Assembly (NCBI GenBank): GCA_041497115.1
Contig: JBGQFW010000011.1
Location: 4,825-68,824 of the forward strand
Reading direction: 5' to 3'
DNA: 64,000 nucleotides
DNA from: AR5 sp041497115
Lineage (GTDB): Bacteria > Methylomirabilota > Methylomirabilia > Rokubacteriales > CSP1-6
Each line of letters starts with the position of its first letter. Within the stretch, counting starts at the first letter, position 1. A program made the translations under genes and the position numbers. The notes beneath the pieces are model-generated. The model was not told where the DNA came from and did not search any database. It worked only from the letters and a program-made list of their open reading frames with translations. Positions 7,981 to 15,761 of the stretch are shown here, piece by piece.

Positions 7981-8008
7981 CAGCCCTTCCGTCGTCGCGG
8001 AAGGGCTG
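7981..8008 (+). terminator. Intercistronic hairpin between pqqA and pqqB
   Basis: Perfect 10-bp stem CAGCCCTTCC / GGAAGGGCTG with an 8-nt loop, 26 nt after the pqqA stop and 21 nt before pqqB. No U tract follows, so it is probably a leaky terminator or 3'-end stabiliser giving an excess of pqqA transcript over pqqBCDE, as known in other PQQ operons. Confidence 0.65.
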
Positions 8009-8029
8009 TCGTGTCTCTAGAGGACGCCG

Positions 8030-8926
8030 ATGCGCATCCGCGTGCTGGGCTCGGCCGCCGGCGGCGGGTTCCCCCAGTGGAACTGCGGCTGCCCCAACTG
8101 TCGCGGTCTCCGCGAGGGGAGCCTGCGCGCGCGCGCGCGGAGCCAGGAGTGCGTCGCGGTCAGCGCCGACGGCGCCGCCTGGCTGCTGCTGAACTGCTCG
8201 CCCGAGATCCGCGCCCAGATCGAGGGCTTTCCCCCGCTCCACCCGCGCGGCCCGCGCGACTCGCCGATCGCCGCCATCGTGCTGACTAACGGCGATCTCG
8301 ACCACTGCCTGGGGCTGCTCTCGCTGCGCGAGTCGCATCCGCTCGTCGTCTTCGCAACCGAGCCGGTCCGCCGCGGCTTCGTCGAGGACAACGTGCTCTA
8401 CCGCACGCTCGAGCGCTTTCCCGGTCAGGTCACATGGCGCCCGCTCGAGATCGGCCGCGAGGAGAAGATCGCCGGCCTGCTCGTGGAGCCGGTGTCGGCG
8501 CCCGGCAAGCCGCCGATCCATCTCGAGCCGGCGCCGCCGGATCCGGCGCACAACATCGGCGTGCGCGTGCGCGAGCCGGCGACCGGGCGCACGCTCGTCT
8601 ATCTCTCGGCGGTGGCGGCGGTGACCGACGAGATCCGCCGCGCGCTCGACGGCGCGGACGTCGTGTTCTTCGACGGCACGTTCTGGTCGAGCGACGAGCT
8701 GCCCGGGCTGGGGCTGGGATCCAAGCGCGCCGAGGAGATGGCCCACCTGCCGGTCGGCGGCGCGACGGGCAGCCTCGCGCGGCTGGCCGGCGTGCGCGCC
8801 GGGCGGCGCGTGTACATCCACGTCAACAACACGAACCCGATGCTGCGCGAGGACTCGGCCGAGCACGCGGCGGTGGCCGCCGCCGGCTGGGAGATCGCCT
8901 GGGACGGAATGGAGGTGTCGCTATGA
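8030..8926 (+). CDS. pqqB: PQQ biosynthesis protein PqqB
   Basis: 298 aa with the diagnostic start MRIRVLGSAAGGGFPQWNC followed by CPNC, a zinc-knuckle feature of PqqB. It is a metallo-beta-lactamase-fold protein; family data assign it to hydroxylation steps on the PqqA-derived Glu-Tyr intermediate. The late YIHVNNTNPML is also typical. It overlaps pqqC by ATGA, so translation is coupled. Confidence 0.96.
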   Translation: MRIRVLGSAAGGGFPQWNCGCPNCRGLREGSLRARARSQECVAVSADGAAWLLLNCSPEIRAQIEGFPPLHPRGPRDSPIAAIVLTNGDLDHCLGLLSLRESHPLVVFATEPVRRGFVEDNVLYRTLERFPGQVTWRPLEIGREEKIAGLLVEPVSAPGKPPIHLEPAPPDPAHNIGVRVREPATGRTLVYLSAVAAVTDEIRRALDGADVVFFDGTFWSSDELPGLGLGSKRAEEMAHLPVGGATGSLARLAGVRAGRRVYIHVNNTNPMLREDSAEHAAVAAAGWEIAWDGMEVSL

Positions 8927-9660
8927 GCGCGGCCGAGGCGCGCCCGCCGCTGGGACGCGAGGAGTTCATCGAGTGGGTCCGCCGCGAGGGCGAGGCGCGC
9001 TACCACGACCACCACCGCTATCATCACCTCATGCACGACGGCACGCTCACGCGCGTGCAGCTGCAGCAGTGGGTGCTGAACCGCTACTACTACCAGACGC
9101 GCGTGCCCATCAAGGACGCGATCATCCTGTCGAAGTCCGAGGACCCGGCGTTCCGCCGCATGTGGATCAAGCGGATCCGCGACCACGACGGCGAGGCGGC
9201 GGGCGAGGGCGGCCTCGAGCTCTGGCTGCGCCTGGCCGAAGGCGTGGGGCTCGACCGCGCGGAGGTCGCCTCCTGTCGCTCGGTGCTGCCGGGCGTACGC
9301 TTCGCCTGCGACGGCTACGTCGCCCTGGTGCGCGAGCGCACGCTGCTGGAGGCGGTCGCCTCCTCGCTGACCGAGTTCTTCTCGCCCGACCTCATGACGC
9401 GCCGGGTGCTGGCGTGGGAGAAGCACTACCCGTGGATCAGCAAGGACACGCTGGAGTACTTCCGCTCGCGGCCGCCGCTGGCGCGCCAGGACTCGATGCA
9501 GGCGATCGAGTACGTGATCGCCCACGCGACCACCTACGAACGGCAGGAGCGCTGCGTGGCCGCGCTGATCCGCAAGACCGAGATCCTCTGGCATCTGCTC
9601 GACAGCCTGTGGACCGCCTACGTCGAGCCGGGCTGGGGCCCCGGCGGCGCCCGCGCGTGA
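8923..9660 (+). CDS. pqqC: PQQ synthase PqqC
   Basis: 245 aa from the ATG of the ATGA overlap with pqqB. This haem-oxygenase-fold oxidase performs the final cofactor-free ring closure and eight-electron oxidation to PQQ. Characteristic stretches are YHDHHRYHHLMHDG near the start, LNRYYYQTRVPIKDA and KTEILWHLLDS near the end. The product is cytoplasmic. The stop overlaps the pqqD start (GTGA). Confidence 0.96.
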   Translation: MSAAEARPPLGREEFIEWVRREGEARYHDHHRYHHLMHDGTLTRVQLQQWVLNRYYYQTRVPIKDAIILSKSEDPAFRRMWIKRIRDHDGEAAGEGGLELWLRLAEGVGLDRAEVASCRSVLPGVRFACDGYVALVRERTLLEAVASSLTEFFSPDLMTRRVLAWEKHYPWISKDTLEYFRSRPPLARQDSMQAIEYVIAHATTYERQERCVAALIRKTEILWHLLDSLWTAYVEPGWGPGGARA

Positions 9661-9950
9661 GCGGCGCGATCTCGCCCGAGACGCGCCCGCGGCTGGCCGC
9701 CAAGGCGCGCGTGCGGTGGGACCGCAAGGGCGAGCGTCACATGCTGCTCTACCCGGAGCGCGGCCTCGTGCTCAACGCCACCGCCGCCGACGTGGTGCGC
9801 CTGTGCACGGGCGACGTGACGGTGGCCGCCATCGTGGACCAGCTCGCCACCAAGTACGCCCCGCAGCCGCGCGAGGCGGTGGAGCGCGAGGTCGTGGGCT
9901 TCCTCACGCGGCTGGCCGAGCGCGGGCTGCTGGGGTCCGGCGATGAGTGA
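9657..9950 (+). CDS. pqqD: PqqA-binding chaperone PqqD
   Basis: 97 aa from GTG 9657, overlapping the pqqC stop by four bases. It shows the PqqD fold: VRWDRKGERHMLLYPERGL, then LNATAADVVRLCTG. PqqD binds PqqA and presents it to the radical-SAM enzyme PqqE, encoded directly downstream with an 8-nt overlap. In some genomes pqqD and pqqE are fused; here they are separate. Confidence 0.94.
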   Translation: MSGAISPETRPRLAAKARVRWDRKGERHMLLYPERGLVLNATAADVVRLCTGDVTVAAIVDQLATKYAPQPREAVEREVVGFLTRLAERGLLGSGDE

Positions 9951-11025
9951 CGAGCCCCGCCCCTACACGCTGGTGGCCGAGCTGACGTATCGCTGCCCGC
10001 TGCGGTGCGTCTACTGCTCCAACCCGATCGACTGGGCGCGCCACGGCGACGGGCTGGCCACCGGCGACTGGCTGCGCGTCTTCCGCGAGGCGGAGGACCT
10101 CGGCGTCGTCCAGCTCAACCTCACCGGCGGCGAGCCGCTGCTGCGCGACGACCTCGAGGCGCTCGTCGAGGGCGCGCGCGGCCTCGACCTCTATACCAAC
10201 CTGATCACGAGCGGGATCCCGCTCACGCGCGAGCGGCTGGCCGGCCTCAAGGCGCGCGGCCTCGACAACGTGCAGGTCTCGATCCAGGACGTGACGGCGG
10301 CGGCCTCCGACCGCATCGCCGGCCTGAAATCCTTCGAGCGCAAGCTCGAGGTGGCGCGCTGGGTGAAGGAGCTGGGGCTGCCGCTCACGCTCAACACCGT
10401 GCTGCACCGCGAGAACCTCGCGCGCGTGGACGCGGTGATCGCGCTGGCCGAGACGCTGGCGGCGGACCGGCTCGAGCTGGCCAACACGCAGTACCTCGGC
10501 TGGGCGCTGCGCAACCGCGACGCGCTGCTACCGACGCGCGAGCAGCTGGACGGTGCGCGCGAGGTGGCGCGCGCGGCGAAGCGGCGGCTGCAGGGGCGGA
10601 TGGAGGTGCTGTTCGTCACGCCGGACTACTACGGGGAGCTCCCCAAGTCGTGCATGGACGGCTGGGGGCGGCGCTTCATCGTCGTGGCCCCCGACGGGCT
10701 GGCCCTCCCCTGCCACGCCGCCCACACCATCGCCGGGCTGACGTTCGACAACGTGAAGGACCGGCCGCTCGCGGAGATCTGGGCTTCGTCAGCGGGGTTC
10801 GGCGCCTTCCGCGGCGAAGCGTGGATGCCCGAGCCGTGCCGCAGCTGCGAGCGGCGCACGGTGGACTTCGGCGGGTGCCGCTGCCAGGCGTTCCATCTGA
10901 CGGGCAACGCGGCGGCGACCGATCCGGTCTGCCCGCTCTCGCCCGACCACGGCCTCGTGGAGCGTGCCCGTCGCGGCGCGCTGCCGCCGGCGGCGGCGCC
11001 GGCGTTCGACTACCGCGCGCGCTGA
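9943..11025 (+). CDS. pqqE: Radical SAM enzyme PqqE with SPASM domain
   Basis: 360 aa. The SAM-cluster motif is CPLRCVYC (Cys 18, 22, 25), followed by TGGEPLLR. The C-terminal third is a Cys-rich SPASM domain (CMDGWG, LPCHAA, PCRSCERR, GGCRCQAF) that holds auxiliary Fe-S clusters. PqqE joins the Glu and Tyr side chains of PqqA in the first committed step. No pqqF protease follows; the operon ends here, overlapping the convergent FMN reductase gene by 16 bp. Confidence 0.96.
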   Translation: MSDEPRPYTLVAELTYRCPLRCVYCSNPIDWARHGDGLATGDWLRVFREAEDLGVVQLNLTGGEPLLRDDLEALVEGARGLDLYTNLITSGIPLTRERLAGLKARGLDNVQVSIQDVTAAASDRIAGLKSFERKLEVARWVKELGLPLTLNTVLHRENLARVDAVIALAETLAADRLELANTQYLGWALRNRDALLPTREQLDGAREVARAAKRRLQGRMEVLFVTPDYYGELPKSCMDGWGRRFIVVAPDGLALPCHAAHTIAGLTFDNVKDRPLAEIWASSAGFGAFRGEAWMPEPCRSCERRTVDFGGCRCQAFHLTGNAAATDPVCPLSPDHGLVERARRGALPPAAAPAFDYRAR

Positions 11026-11585
11026 GCCCCCTCGCGGAGCGCCTGCAGCGCGCCGCCCCACGCGATCACCTGGTCGAGCATGGCGCCGACCGAGGCCTCG
11101 TGCCGCGGCCCCGGCTTGAAGACCGTGAAATTCTCCCAGTCAGTGAAGATCGAGAGCATGACCTGCGCGCGCACGTCGGCCACCTGCAGCTCGCCCATCA
11201 CCAGCCGCAGCTGCTCCACCGCGCGCGTCCCGCCGGCGCTGCCGTAGCCGACGAAGCCGGCCGCCTTGTTGTTCCACTCGCCGTAGAGGAAATCGATGGC
11301 ATTCTTCAGCGCGCCCGACGTGCCGTGGTTGTACTCCGGCGTCACGAAGACGAAGGCGTCGAAGGACGCGATCTTCGCGGCCCACGCCTTCGTGTGAGGC
11401 TGGCTGTACTGTCCCGTCGCCGGCGGCGCCGGCTCGTCGAGGAGCGGGAGGTGGAAGGCCTCGATGTCCACGACCTCGACGTCGGCGTCCGTGCGCGTCC
11501 TGGCGATCGCGTGGACCCAGCGGGCGACCGTGTCCGCCTTGCGCCCCGGGCGCGTGCTGCCGACGATGATCGCCAGCCGGATCAT
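11010..11585 (-). CDS. NAD(P)H-dependent FMN reductase, flavodoxin-like
   Basis: 191 aa. GSTRPGR at the N-terminus is the phosphate-binding loop for FMN and TPEYNHGTSGALKNAID is the second flavin contact, both typical of the NADPH-dependent FMN reductase/azoreductase family. The enzyme reduces flavins, quinones or azo compounds in the cytoplasm and could feed reduced flavin to the luciferase-like monooxygenase a few genes upstream on the same strand. It lies 9 nt behind the MBL gene, probably in one transcript, and overlaps pqqE tail-to-tail. Confidence 0.88.
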   Translation of the reverse strand: MIRLAIIVGSTRPGRKADTVARWVHAIARTRTDADVEVVDIEAFHLPLLDEPAPPATGQYSQPHTKAWAAKIASFDAFVFVTPEYNHGTSGALKNAIDFLYGEWNNKAAGFVGYGSAGGTRAVEQLRLVMGELQVADVRAQVMLSIFTDWENFTVFKPGPRHEASVGAMLDQVIAWGGALQALREGAQRAR

Positions 11586-11594
11586 GGTGTCGGG

Positions 11595-12614
11595 CTACGC
11601 CTTGCGGAAGCGGTGCACGCCGTCGGCGCCCACGACGCGCGCCGCGCGGCCGTCCGCCTCGACGAAGTGCAGGTGCGCCAGCGCCTCGCCCAGCGCGAAG
11701 CCGAGCTGGTGGCTGTCGAGCTCGCGGCGGAACAGGATGGGGACGATGTCGGCGGCGCTGCGCGGCTCGGTCAGCGCGTCGAGCGTCTCCGACAGCCGCG
11801 CCGCGTGGTGGGTGCGCAGCTCGGCCAGCCGCTCGGGCAGCCCGCGGAACGGCAGCCCGTGGGCCGGCAGCACCAGCGCGCCGGCGCCGAGGCCGCGGAA
11901 GCGGTCGAGCGAGTCGAGGTAGAGCCGCAGCGGGTTGCCCCGCGGCTGATCGGCCCACACGCTGATGTTGGTCGTGATGCGCGGCAGCACCTGGTCGCCG
12001 GAGATCAGCACGCCCGCCTCCTCGCACCAGAGCGCACTGTGCTCGGGCGAGTGGCCGCCGCCGACGATCACCCGGAAGCGGTGGCGCCCGACCTCCAGCG
12101 TGTCGCCCTCGCCGATCGCGCGGAACGCACTCGGCAGCGCCGGGACCAGCTTCGGATAGTGGTTGCCGCGCGTGCGCAGCGAGGCCAGCGCCGTCTCGTC
12201 GCAGCCGTTGCGCCGGTAGTGGCGCAGCCGCGGCTCGTTGTCGCGCGCCTCGCCCGTCCGCCACGCCACCTGCGCGATGAGGTACTCGGCCTGCGCGCAC
12301 CAGAGGTCCACGCCCCAGCGCTCGGTGAGCCAGGCGGCGTTGCCCATGTGATCGGGATGGAAGTGCGTGACGATCACCCGCGTGATCGGGCGCCCGTCGA
12401 GGTGGTCGGCGAAGATCCGCTCCCAGAGCGCGCGCACGTCGGGCAGCCCAACGCCGGTGTCCACGATGGCCCAGCCGTCACCGTCGTCCACGAGCCACAG
12501 GTTGATGTGATTCAGCTGGAACGGCAGCGGCATGCGCAGCCACTTCACCCCCGGCGCGACCTCGCGCACGGCGCCGCCGGCGGGCGCTTCACTCCACGGA
12601 TGCTCGATCGCCAT
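11595..12614 (-). CDS. MBL-fold metallo-hydrolase
   Basis: 339 aa. HFHPDHMGN at about residues 90-98 is the HxHxDH zinc motif; GGHSPEH, GDQVLP and LPAHGLP supply later ligands. The N-terminal half is a standard lactamase-type hydrolase and a C-terminal helical part (RTHHAARLSETL...) resembles the winged-helix end of LACTB2-like proteins. Substrates of such proteins include thioesters, lactones and nucleic acids; none can be chosen here. A TACACT box 7 nt upstream of the ATG with no ribosome-binding site suggests a leaderless message. Confidence 0.85.
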   Translation of the reverse strand: MAIEHPWSEAPAGGAVREVAPGVKWLRMPLPFQLNHINLWLVDDGDGWAIVDTGVGLPDVRALWERIFADHLDGRPITRVIVTHFHPDHMGNAAWLTERWGVDLWCAQAEYLIAQVAWRTGEARDNEPRLRHYRRNGCDETALASLRTRGNHYPKLVPALPSAFRAIGEGDTLEVGRHRFRVIVGGGHSPEHSALWCEEAGVLISGDQVLPRITTNISVWADQPRGNPLRLYLDSLDRFRGLGAGALVLPAHGLPFRGLPERLAELRTHHAARLSETLDALTEPRSAADIVPILFRRELDSHQLGFALGEALAHLHFVEADGRAARVVGADGVHRFRKA

Positions 12615-12627
12615 GCGTCCTAGTGTA
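12615..12627 (-). promoter_or_regulatory. Probable leaderless -10 box for the MBL hydrolase gene
   Basis: On the minus strand TACACT (12627-12622) is followed by 7 nt (AGGACGC) and then the ATG. This puts +1 at or next to the start codon. Confidence 0.5.
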
Positions 12628-12725
12628 ACCGCGGCGGCCAGGATGAAGGCCTTGCCGGCATCGCCACCGTCCTGCTAGGGTCGGCCGAGTCCCGCACACC
12701 GTACTGGATCTCCTGGAGATTCGTC

Positions 12726-12947
12726 ATGCCCAGATCCGTTCTTGTTCGCCGATCGGTGCTCAAAGCCTTGACGTACCGCCTCGTGATCATGGTCCTGGAC
12801 TTCGCCACGATCTACCTGTTCACCAGGACGCTACGGGTCGCGCTCGGCTTCATGATTGCCAGCAACCTCTACACGACGCTGGCATACCTCGGGCATGAGC
12901 GTCTGTGGGCCCGAATCACGTGGGGACTTGGTGAGACCCGGGGCTGA
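12726..12947 (+). CDS. DUF2061 small inner-membrane protein
   Basis: 73 aa. RRSVLKALTYRLVIMVLDF and the later GFMIASNLYTTLAYLGHERLW match the DUF2061 family, small proteins with two predicted membrane helices and a conserved His-Glu-Arg-Lxx at the end. Function is unknown; some are found near sulfur-assimilation genes, which are absent here. A GGAG site lies just before the ATG. It is transcribed alone, converging on the NTF2-like gene with no gap. Confidence 0.82.
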   Translation: MPRSVLVRRSVLKALTYRLVIMVLDFATIYLFTRTLRVALGFMIASNLYTTLAYLGHERLWARITWGLGETRG

Positions 12948-13322
12948 CTACGCGTCAGGCACCTTGGTCGACTGCCAGGCGGTCATCTGCCAGCGCTCGC
13001 CGTTGCGCGCGTAGACGGCCAGGTAGCGGATGGTGAAGCGCTGCTCCTTGCCGGCGTTCTCCACGTGCATCTCGGAGACGCCGTTGACGATCCCGACATC
13101 GCCGCGCACGCGCACCTTGCGCTCGCGCGGGGTTGCCCCGCGGTAGCTCGGCTTGCCGGCCTGCAGATTGGCGACGTGCTCGCCCTTGGACTCGACCCGG
13201 GCGGTCGAATGCACGTAGACGAGGTCGTCGGCCAGCGCGGCGTTCAGCGCGGGCCAGTCCTGTTTCAGCATGGCTTGGAAGCGGCGGTCGTCGGCGGCCA
13301 GCACGTCGGTCTCGGCACTCAT
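12948..13322 (-). CDS. NTF2-like (SnoaL/DUF4440-type) protein
   Basis: 124 aa, all in the cone-shaped NTF2 fold pattern: a helical start (DVLAADDRRFQAMLKQDWPALNAALADDLVYVHSTA) and then strands ending RWQMTAWQSTKV. Such proteins act as small isomerases, hydratases or substrate-binding accessory subunits. It lies 4 nt downstream of the luciferase-like gene and is the last gene of the three-gene oxygenase operon, so a substrate-holding or intermediate-converting role is plausible. Confidence 0.85.
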   Translation of the reverse strand: MSAETDVLAADDRRFQAMLKQDWPALNAALADDLVYVHSTARVESKGEHVANLQAGKPSYRGATPRERKVRVRGDVGIVNGVSEMHVENAGKEQRFTIRYLAVYARNGERWQMTAWQSTKVPDA

Positions 13323-13326
13323 GCGC

Positions 13327-14622
13327 TCACGCCCTTTCGGCGATCTGCCGGATCTTGCGGAAGGTCTCCACGCGACGGCGGTTGCCCTCCGGCATCTTCC
13401 TGATGTCCTCGTCGGTGAGGGCCACCGTGTTGCCGTAGGCCTCCTGCACCGGGATCGCGTCGTCGGCCAGCGGCGCCATCACCCGCTTGCGCGCCATGGC
13501 GGCGGCCACGTACGGCGCGAGCTCCTCGCGCTTGCGCTTCTCGCGCTCGGCCTCGCGCGCGGTGAACTCCGGCATGACCTCGGCGGCGAACAGCTCGAGC
13601 GACTCGCAGATGTGCTCGTGGCGGTTGCGGCCGCCCTGCTGGATGAAGATGGTCTGATCGACGCCGCAGTCCTGGTAGATCCGGAGCGTGCGGCGCAGGT
13701 CGTCGGGCGTGCCGATGCAGCCCACCCCGCCGCCCAGCACCTCGGTCCCCAGCTGGTCGCGCACCGCCAGGAACGCGTTCCAGATGTTGGTGCGCCCCGG
13801 CGTGTGCTTGCCGAAGACGTAGTGATGGGCGAGCGCGAACTGGAAGAAGCGGAAGCCGTCGGCGCCGCGGCGCTGCGCCTCGGCCCCGTCGCGGTGGCAG
13901 GAGAAGCCGGTGACCATGGCGATGTTCGCGTTCACCGCGTGGCCGATCGGCACGCACTCGCGCTTGAAGGTCTCGTAGTAGTCGTCCACCCACTGCTTGG
14001 CCTCGGCGGGGTCGATGAAGGCGAAGGTCAGCGCGCCGATGCCGAGCTGGGCGGCCAGGTGGATCGTCTCGCGGTTCGAGCACGCCACCCAGATCGGCGG
14101 GTGGGGCTTCTGCACCGGCTTGGGCACCACGTTGCGGGTGGGCATCGAGAAGTACTGGCCCTTGAAACCCGGGTAGGGCTCCATGACCATCATGTTGGCG
14201 ACCTGCTCGACGCTCTCGCGCCACATCGCCCGCCGCTCGGCCGGGTTGACGCCGTAGCCTTCCAGCTCTGCGCGCGAGGCGGACTCGCCGGTGCCCCACT
14301 CCACGCGGCCGTTGGAGACGAGGTCGAGCGTCGCGATGCGCTCGGCGACGCGGGCCGGCTGGTTGTAGCCGGGCGGCATCAGCACGATGCCGTGGCCCAG
14401 GCGGATGCGCCGGGTGCGCTGCGAGGCGGCGGCCAGGAACACCTCGGGGGCGGAGGAGTGCGAGTACTCCTCGAGGAAGTGGTGCTCGACCTCCCACGCG
14501 TAGTCCACGCCCAAGCGGTCGGCCAGCTCCACCTGGTCGAGCGCGTCCTGGAACAGCTTCTGCTCGGACCCCTCCGTCCACGGGCGCGGCAGCTGGTGCT
14601 CGTAGAAGATGCCGAACTTCAT
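13327..14622 (-). CDS. Luciferase-like flavin-dependent monooxygenase
   Basis: 431 aa from ATG 14622, which overlaps the stop of the ferritin-like gene (ATGA). It is a bacterial-luciferase-fold (F420/FMNH2-type) TIM barrel: MKFGIFYEHQLPRPW start, LGVDYAWEVEHHFLEEYSHSS, LGHGIVLMPPGYNQP and GRVEWGTGES. The last ~60 residues (about 370-431) form a Lys/Arg-rich tail beyond the usual barrel. These enzymes insert oxygen into organosulfur, nitrogen or carbonyl compounds using reduced flavin. Its co-translation with a diiron protein is unusual. Confidence 0.88.
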   Translation of the reverse strand: MKFGIFYEHQLPRPWTEGSEQKLFQDALDQVELADRLGVDYAWEVEHHFLEEYSHSSAPEVFLAAASQRTRRIRLGHGIVLMPPGYNQPARVAERIATLDLVSNGRVEWGTGESASRAELEGYGVNPAERRAMWRESVEQVANMMVMEPYPGFKGQYFSMPTRNVVPKPVQKPHPPIWVACSNRETIHLAAQLGIGALTFAFIDPAEAKQWVDDYYETFKRECVPIGHAVNANIAMVTGFSCHRDGAEAQRRGADGFRFFQFALAHHYVFGKHTPGRTNIWNAFLAVRDQLGTEVLGGGVGCIGTPDDLRRTLRIYQDCGVDQTIFIQQGGRNRHEHICESLELFAAEVMPEFTAREAEREKRKREELAPYVAAAMARKRVMAPLADDAIPVQEAYGNTVALTDEDIRKMPEGNRRRVETFRKIRQIAERA

Positions 14623-15671
14623 GCGCGCCGTCCGAGGCGGGCGTCGAAGCCGGCCGCCACCTGCTCGTCCTGGGTCAGCAGCGCCTCGGCGTCCACCTCC
14701 GCGTAGGCGAGCACGCCCATGTCGGCGTAGGCCTTGCGGATGCGCGGGCCCCACAGCCCGATGTCCTTGATCGTCGGCACGATCCGCGTGAACAGGCGGG
14801 TGCGGAACACCTTCATGCGCTCGGACCCCTGCACCAGCTTCACGCACTCGTCCACCGGCAGCCCGAGCGTCTCCCACACCTCGAGCGAGAGGAACCGGTC
14901 GCGCATGAGGTAGCACGCCTCCACCGCGAACTCCTCGCGCTCGTCGCGCTCGGCGTCGGTGAGCTGCGGGTAGTAGTCGCGCAGCGCGATGCGGCCGAAG
15001 GCCACATGGCGCGCCTCGTCCTCCATGACGTAGGCGTTGACGGCGGCGGCCAGCGGGTTCTTGGCGTGGTCGCGGATCGAGGCGAAGGCGGCCAGCGCCA
15101 GCCCCTCGATGAGCACCTGCATGCCGAGATAGGTCATGTCCCAGCGGGCGTCGGTCAGCACGTTGTCGAGCAGCGCCTTGAGCGTCGGCGTGATCGGGTA
15201 CGCCAGCTCGAACTTCTCGTGCAGCAGCCGCGCGTAGACCTCCACGTGGCGCGCCTCGTCCATCACCTGGGTGGCCGCGTAGAACTTGGCGTCCACGCTC
15301 GGCACCTGCTGCACGATCTTGGCGGCGCACAGCAGCGCCCCCTGCTCGCCGTGCATGAACTGCGAGAGCTGCTGGGCCTGCACGTGCCGGCGTAGGTTGG
15401 CGCGCTCCGGCTTCGTCAGCCGGTTCCAGATGTCGGAGCCGAAGATGGAGATCTGCTCGTCGGGCAGCTCTTGCGGGTTCTCCGGATCGAGGTCGAGCGA
15501 CCAGTCGATCCGCGTGCGGCCGTTCCACTGCCGGTCCTTGCCCTTCTCGTACAGGCTCAGCAGCGGGGCGCGGCCGTCCTCGTACTCCCAGCGCATGAGC
15601 GAGTCGAACCGGCTGGGGATGAGCCACTCGTTCGGCTCGACGGGCGTCGCGTAGCGCTGCTGCGTCGTCAT
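14619..15671 (-). CDS. Diiron ferritin-like oxidase/oxygenase (AurF/ribonucleotide-reductase-like fold)
   Basis: 350 aa from ATG 15671; the huge upstream extension of the frame is antisense to the MFS and MetE-like genes. A four-helix diiron site is readable: E109 (HGEQGA), E139/H142 (DEARH), E189 (EGLALAAF), E219/H222 (EDEARH). This Glu/ExxH pattern belongs to the ferritin-like oxygenase superfamily, which includes N-oxygenases of the AurF kind and desaturase-like enzymes. It is the first gene of the operon with the flavin monooxygenase and NTF2-like protein, and it probably acts on the same substrate. Exact reaction unknown. Confidence 0.85.
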   Translation of the reverse strand: MTTQQRYATPVEPNEWLIPSRFDSLMRWEYEDGRAPLLSLYEKGKDRQWNGRTRIDWSLDLDPENPQELPDEQISIFGSDIWNRLTKPERANLRRHVQAQQLSQFMHGEQGALLCAAKIVQQVPSVDAKFYAATQVMDEARHVEVYARLLHEKFELAYPITPTLKALLDNVLTDARWDMTYLGMQVLIEGLALAAFASIRDHAKNPLAAAVNAYVMEDEARHVAFGRIALRDYYPQLTDAERDEREEFAVEACYLMRDRFLSLEVWETLGLPVDECVKLVQGSERMKVFRTRLFTRIVPTIKDIGLWGPRIRKAYADMGVLAYAEVDAEALLTQDEQVAAGFDARLGRRA

Positions 15672-15702
15672 GGTGCGGCCTCCTGATGGCAGGACGGGAT
15701 CG

Positions 15703-15716
15703 CTCGACCGGTCGAG
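15703..15716. promoter_or_regulatory. 14-bp perfect palindrome, candidate operator
   Basis: CTCGACCGGTCGAG is a perfect palindrome in the 90-bp gap between the divergent ferritin-like and MFS starts. Its position would allow one dimeric repressor to control the oxygenase operon, the transporter, or both. Confidence 0.45.
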
Positions 15717-15748
15717 GATATCACGCCGGCACGACGGCGGCCGTCCGC

Positions 15749-15761
15749 TATCATGCCCGGC
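15749..15761 (+). promoter_or_regulatory. Probable leaderless -10 box for the MFS gene
   Basis: TATCAT (15749-15754) is followed by 7 nt and then ATG 15762. The alternative ATG at 15753 lies inside the box, which argues for the later start. Confidence 0.5.

Noticed and set aside
10005..12623. 872-codon open frame across pqqE, the FMN reductase and the MBL gene
   Set aside because: Crosses three well-supported genes in other frames and shows no domain.
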